Of a DNA stretch of 64,000 nucleotides, positions 61,177 to 64,000 are shown in pieces. Within the stretch, counting starts at the first letter, position 1; each line of letters begins with the position of its first letter. A program made the position numbers and the translations under genes. The notes beneath the pieces are model-generated. The model was not told where the DNA came from. It did not search any database and saw nothing but the letters and a program-made list of their open reading frames with translations. Source of the stretch: Pseudomonadota bacterium (GTDB taxonomy: Bacteria; Pseudomonadota; Alphaproteobacteria; Rhodobacterales; Rhodobacteraceae); the NCBI GenBank assembly GCA_038533575.1, contig JBCAYL010000001.1, forward strand, positions 1,454,226-1,518,225. The letters run 5' to 3'.

Positions 61177-61433
61177 AAGATCGTGTCGCCCTGCTGATCC
61201 ACCAGCATCTTGGCCTTCAGGAGCGAGGTCGTCCTGGCCTCCTCCTCCGTGGCGACGACGTCGGCGCGCACCATCTCGTGGACCTGCCCGTCCTTCTCGA
61301 TCCGCGCGCCGACGCGGAACCCGCCCGCGGATTTCACCGGCTGCGGATAGATCGTGAAGCCATTGTGCTCTTCACCCGCGGTCTTCGGCGCTGAAGCCTC
61401 GCCGCCACCGAAGAGTTTGTTGAGAAACGACAT
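61173..61433 (-). CDS. HlyU family protein
   Basis: 86 residues. MSFLNKLFGGGEASA start, then GFTIYPQPVKSAGGFRVGARIEKDGQVHEMVRADVVATEEEART and KAKMLVDQQGD, the HlyU pattern. HlyU proteins were named for haemolysin regulation in Vibrio, though this small type lacks a clear DNA-binding helix. GAGG six bases ahead supports 61433. Confidence 0.8.
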   Translation of the reverse strand: MSFLNKLFGGGEASAPKTAGEEHNGFTIYPQPVKSAGGFRVGARIEKDGQVHEMVRADVVATEEEARTTSLLKAKMLVDQQGDTIF

Positions 61434-61455
61434 GGGCACCTCGCTTCGGTCAGAG

Positions 61456-61476
61456 GCCCCGGGTCAGGCCCGGGGC
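61456..61476. terminator. GC-rich hairpin after rpoD
   Basis: GCCCCGGG / CCCGGGGC around loop TCAGG, seven bases beyond the rpoD stop on the minus strand. No U-run follows on that strand, so it may be a processing or weak termination hairpin. Confidence 0.45.
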
Positions 61477-61483
61477 GCGTGGC

Positions 61484-63466
<1,983 letters not shown>

Positions 63467-63483
63467 GTCGGGCGTCCCTCCAC

Positions 63484-63560
63484 GAATCAGCGGCTAGCTT
63501 GCGCGAATCAGTTCCAGTGGTGATTCGAGCACGTGTTTACCGTGATTCTCTCTATGATTC
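63484..63560. promoter_or_regulatory. Cluster of five GANTC (CcrM) sites in the dnaG-rpoD gap
   Basis: GAATC at 63484 and 63505, GATTC at 63522, 63544 and 63556, all between the dnaG stop and the rpoD start. CGAATCA (63504-63510) and TGATTCG (63521-63527) also form an inverted repeat. GANTC is the CcrM methylation site in alphaproteobacteria, and its methylation affects GcrA/CtrA-controlled promoters. Confidence 0.55.
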
Positions 63561-63569
63561 TTCACCAAA

Positions 63570-64000
63570 CTACGAGCCCCTTGGCCCGCCCTTGGTGTAG
63601 TTCAGATTTTCCAGCAAATCCGTGAACTTACTGCGTTCGTCTCGGTTCAATTTGGCACCGTTCGGTGCCGTGTCGTATTCGGCAACATCGTCGTCATCCT
63701 GTCGCCCGGCGCGGTTCACGGCTTCCGCCGCCTGGCCCAAGCGCCAGGTCAGCCCCTCGTCGGCAGGGCCCTCCAGATCTTCGATGGCTTCCGCCACTTC
63801 GCGCGCGTGGCCCCGTTGGGCGCTCAGCTTGGCGAATTCCTCCGCGAGGCAGAGGCGCGCAAGCTCCAGGTCCCCGGCTGCGCGCACAGCGGGGTTGATC
63901 GCGATGTGGGGCAGGCGAAAGAGCTTTTCAATGGCCTCGCGCCCGGCGCGCTGCGCGATCTCGTCGCGCTGTTGCGCCTCCTCGGGGAGCGACAGGAGCA
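63570..64000 (-). CDS. dnaG: DNA primase DnaG, 3' end (gene continues beyond the window)
   Basis: The last 143 codons of a reverse-strand gene whose start lies past 64000. Translation of the edge gives LLSLPEEAQQRDEIAQRA and HIAINPAVRAAGD, then LARLCLAEEFAKLSAQRG, the helicase-interacting C-terminal helices of DnaG. Position upstream of rpoD supports the call. The catalytic TOPRIM part is outside the window. Confidence 0.85.
   Translation of the reverse strand, partial: LLSLPEEAQQRDEIAQRAGREAIEKLFRLPHIAINPAVRAAGDLELARLCLAEEFAKLSAQRGHAREVAEAIEDLEGPADEGLTWRLGQAAEAVNRAGRQDDDDVAEYDTAPNGAKLNRDERSKFTDLLENLNYTKGGPRGS

Overview
This window is a chromosomal segment from an alphaproteobacterium, most likely a member of the Rhodobacterales (Roseobacter group). 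The DNA is G+C-rich and gene-dense, with strongly GC3-biased codons. Gene content and order fit that group: a Suv3-type helicase / S4 protein / FdxA / CarD run, a nrdR-ribD and ribE-ribB-ribH-nusB set, RpoD next to DnaG, a MmcB DNA-repair protein, and a tRNA-His with A73 and no encoded G-1. I see no insertion sequence, prophage or CRISPR array, so it reads as core and lightly accessory chromosome.

Layout. 0-9 kb: PcrA/UvrD helicase, an FMN alpha-hydroxyacid dehydrogenase, pyruvate carboxylase and a large curlin-repeat (amyloid) protein. 9.5-13.4 kb: tRNA-Gly and the histidine genes hisB-hisH, then hisA-hisF-hisE, split by a reverse-strand DUF2147 gene. 13.5-15.4 kb: a YHS protein, a zinc-ribbon protein, a SpoU rRNA methyltransferase and tRNA-Tyr. 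15.4-19.5 kb: an unusual cluster of a membrane-anchored PAPS-type sulfotransferase, a tiny membrane protein, an arylsulfotransferase-family propeller and a DxD glycosyltransferase-like protein. 20-22 kb: a solitary GspL/PilP-like fusion. 22-27.7 kb: HPPD with a divergent Lrp regulator, a Kef-type antiporter, cobT and cobS. 27.7-32.7 kb: CarD, FdxA, S4 protein, Suv3-like helicase and a TPR lipoprotein-like or periplasmic protein. 32.8-42.7 kb: SCP2, hydrolases, an HpcH aldolase, a DNA-end-processing exonuclease/ATP-dependent ligase operon, oligoendopeptidase F, an HNH nuclease whose 5' end looks frameshifted, and a methyltransferase.

42.8-48.5 kb: DUF4389, a Gfo/Idh oxidoreductase, RpoH with a sigma-32-like promoter, RluD, small conserved proteins, tRNA-His, MmcB and an orphan autoinducer-binding protein lacking a DNA-binding domain. 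Behind it lies a 435-bp intergenic region with two 7-2-7 palindromes, one carrying perfect lux-box half-sites. 48.9-59.3 kb: the riboflavin genes, in two reverse-strand blocks (nrdR-ribD and ribE-hyp-ribB-ribH-nusB-hydrolase) separated by a forward-strand capsule block (kpsS, Wza/KpsD-like lipoprotein, kpsC). 59.3-64 kb: YjbQ, small proteins, an SDR, a HlyU-like protein, RpoD and the 3' end of dnaG, with five GANTC (CcrM) sites clustered in the dnaG-rpoD gap.

Recurring architecture: operons are tightly coupled through ATGA/GTGA overlaps. Four convergent gene pairs share a single palindromic CTAG as both stop codons. Four other convergent pairs share one GC-rich hairpin as a probable bidirectional terminator.
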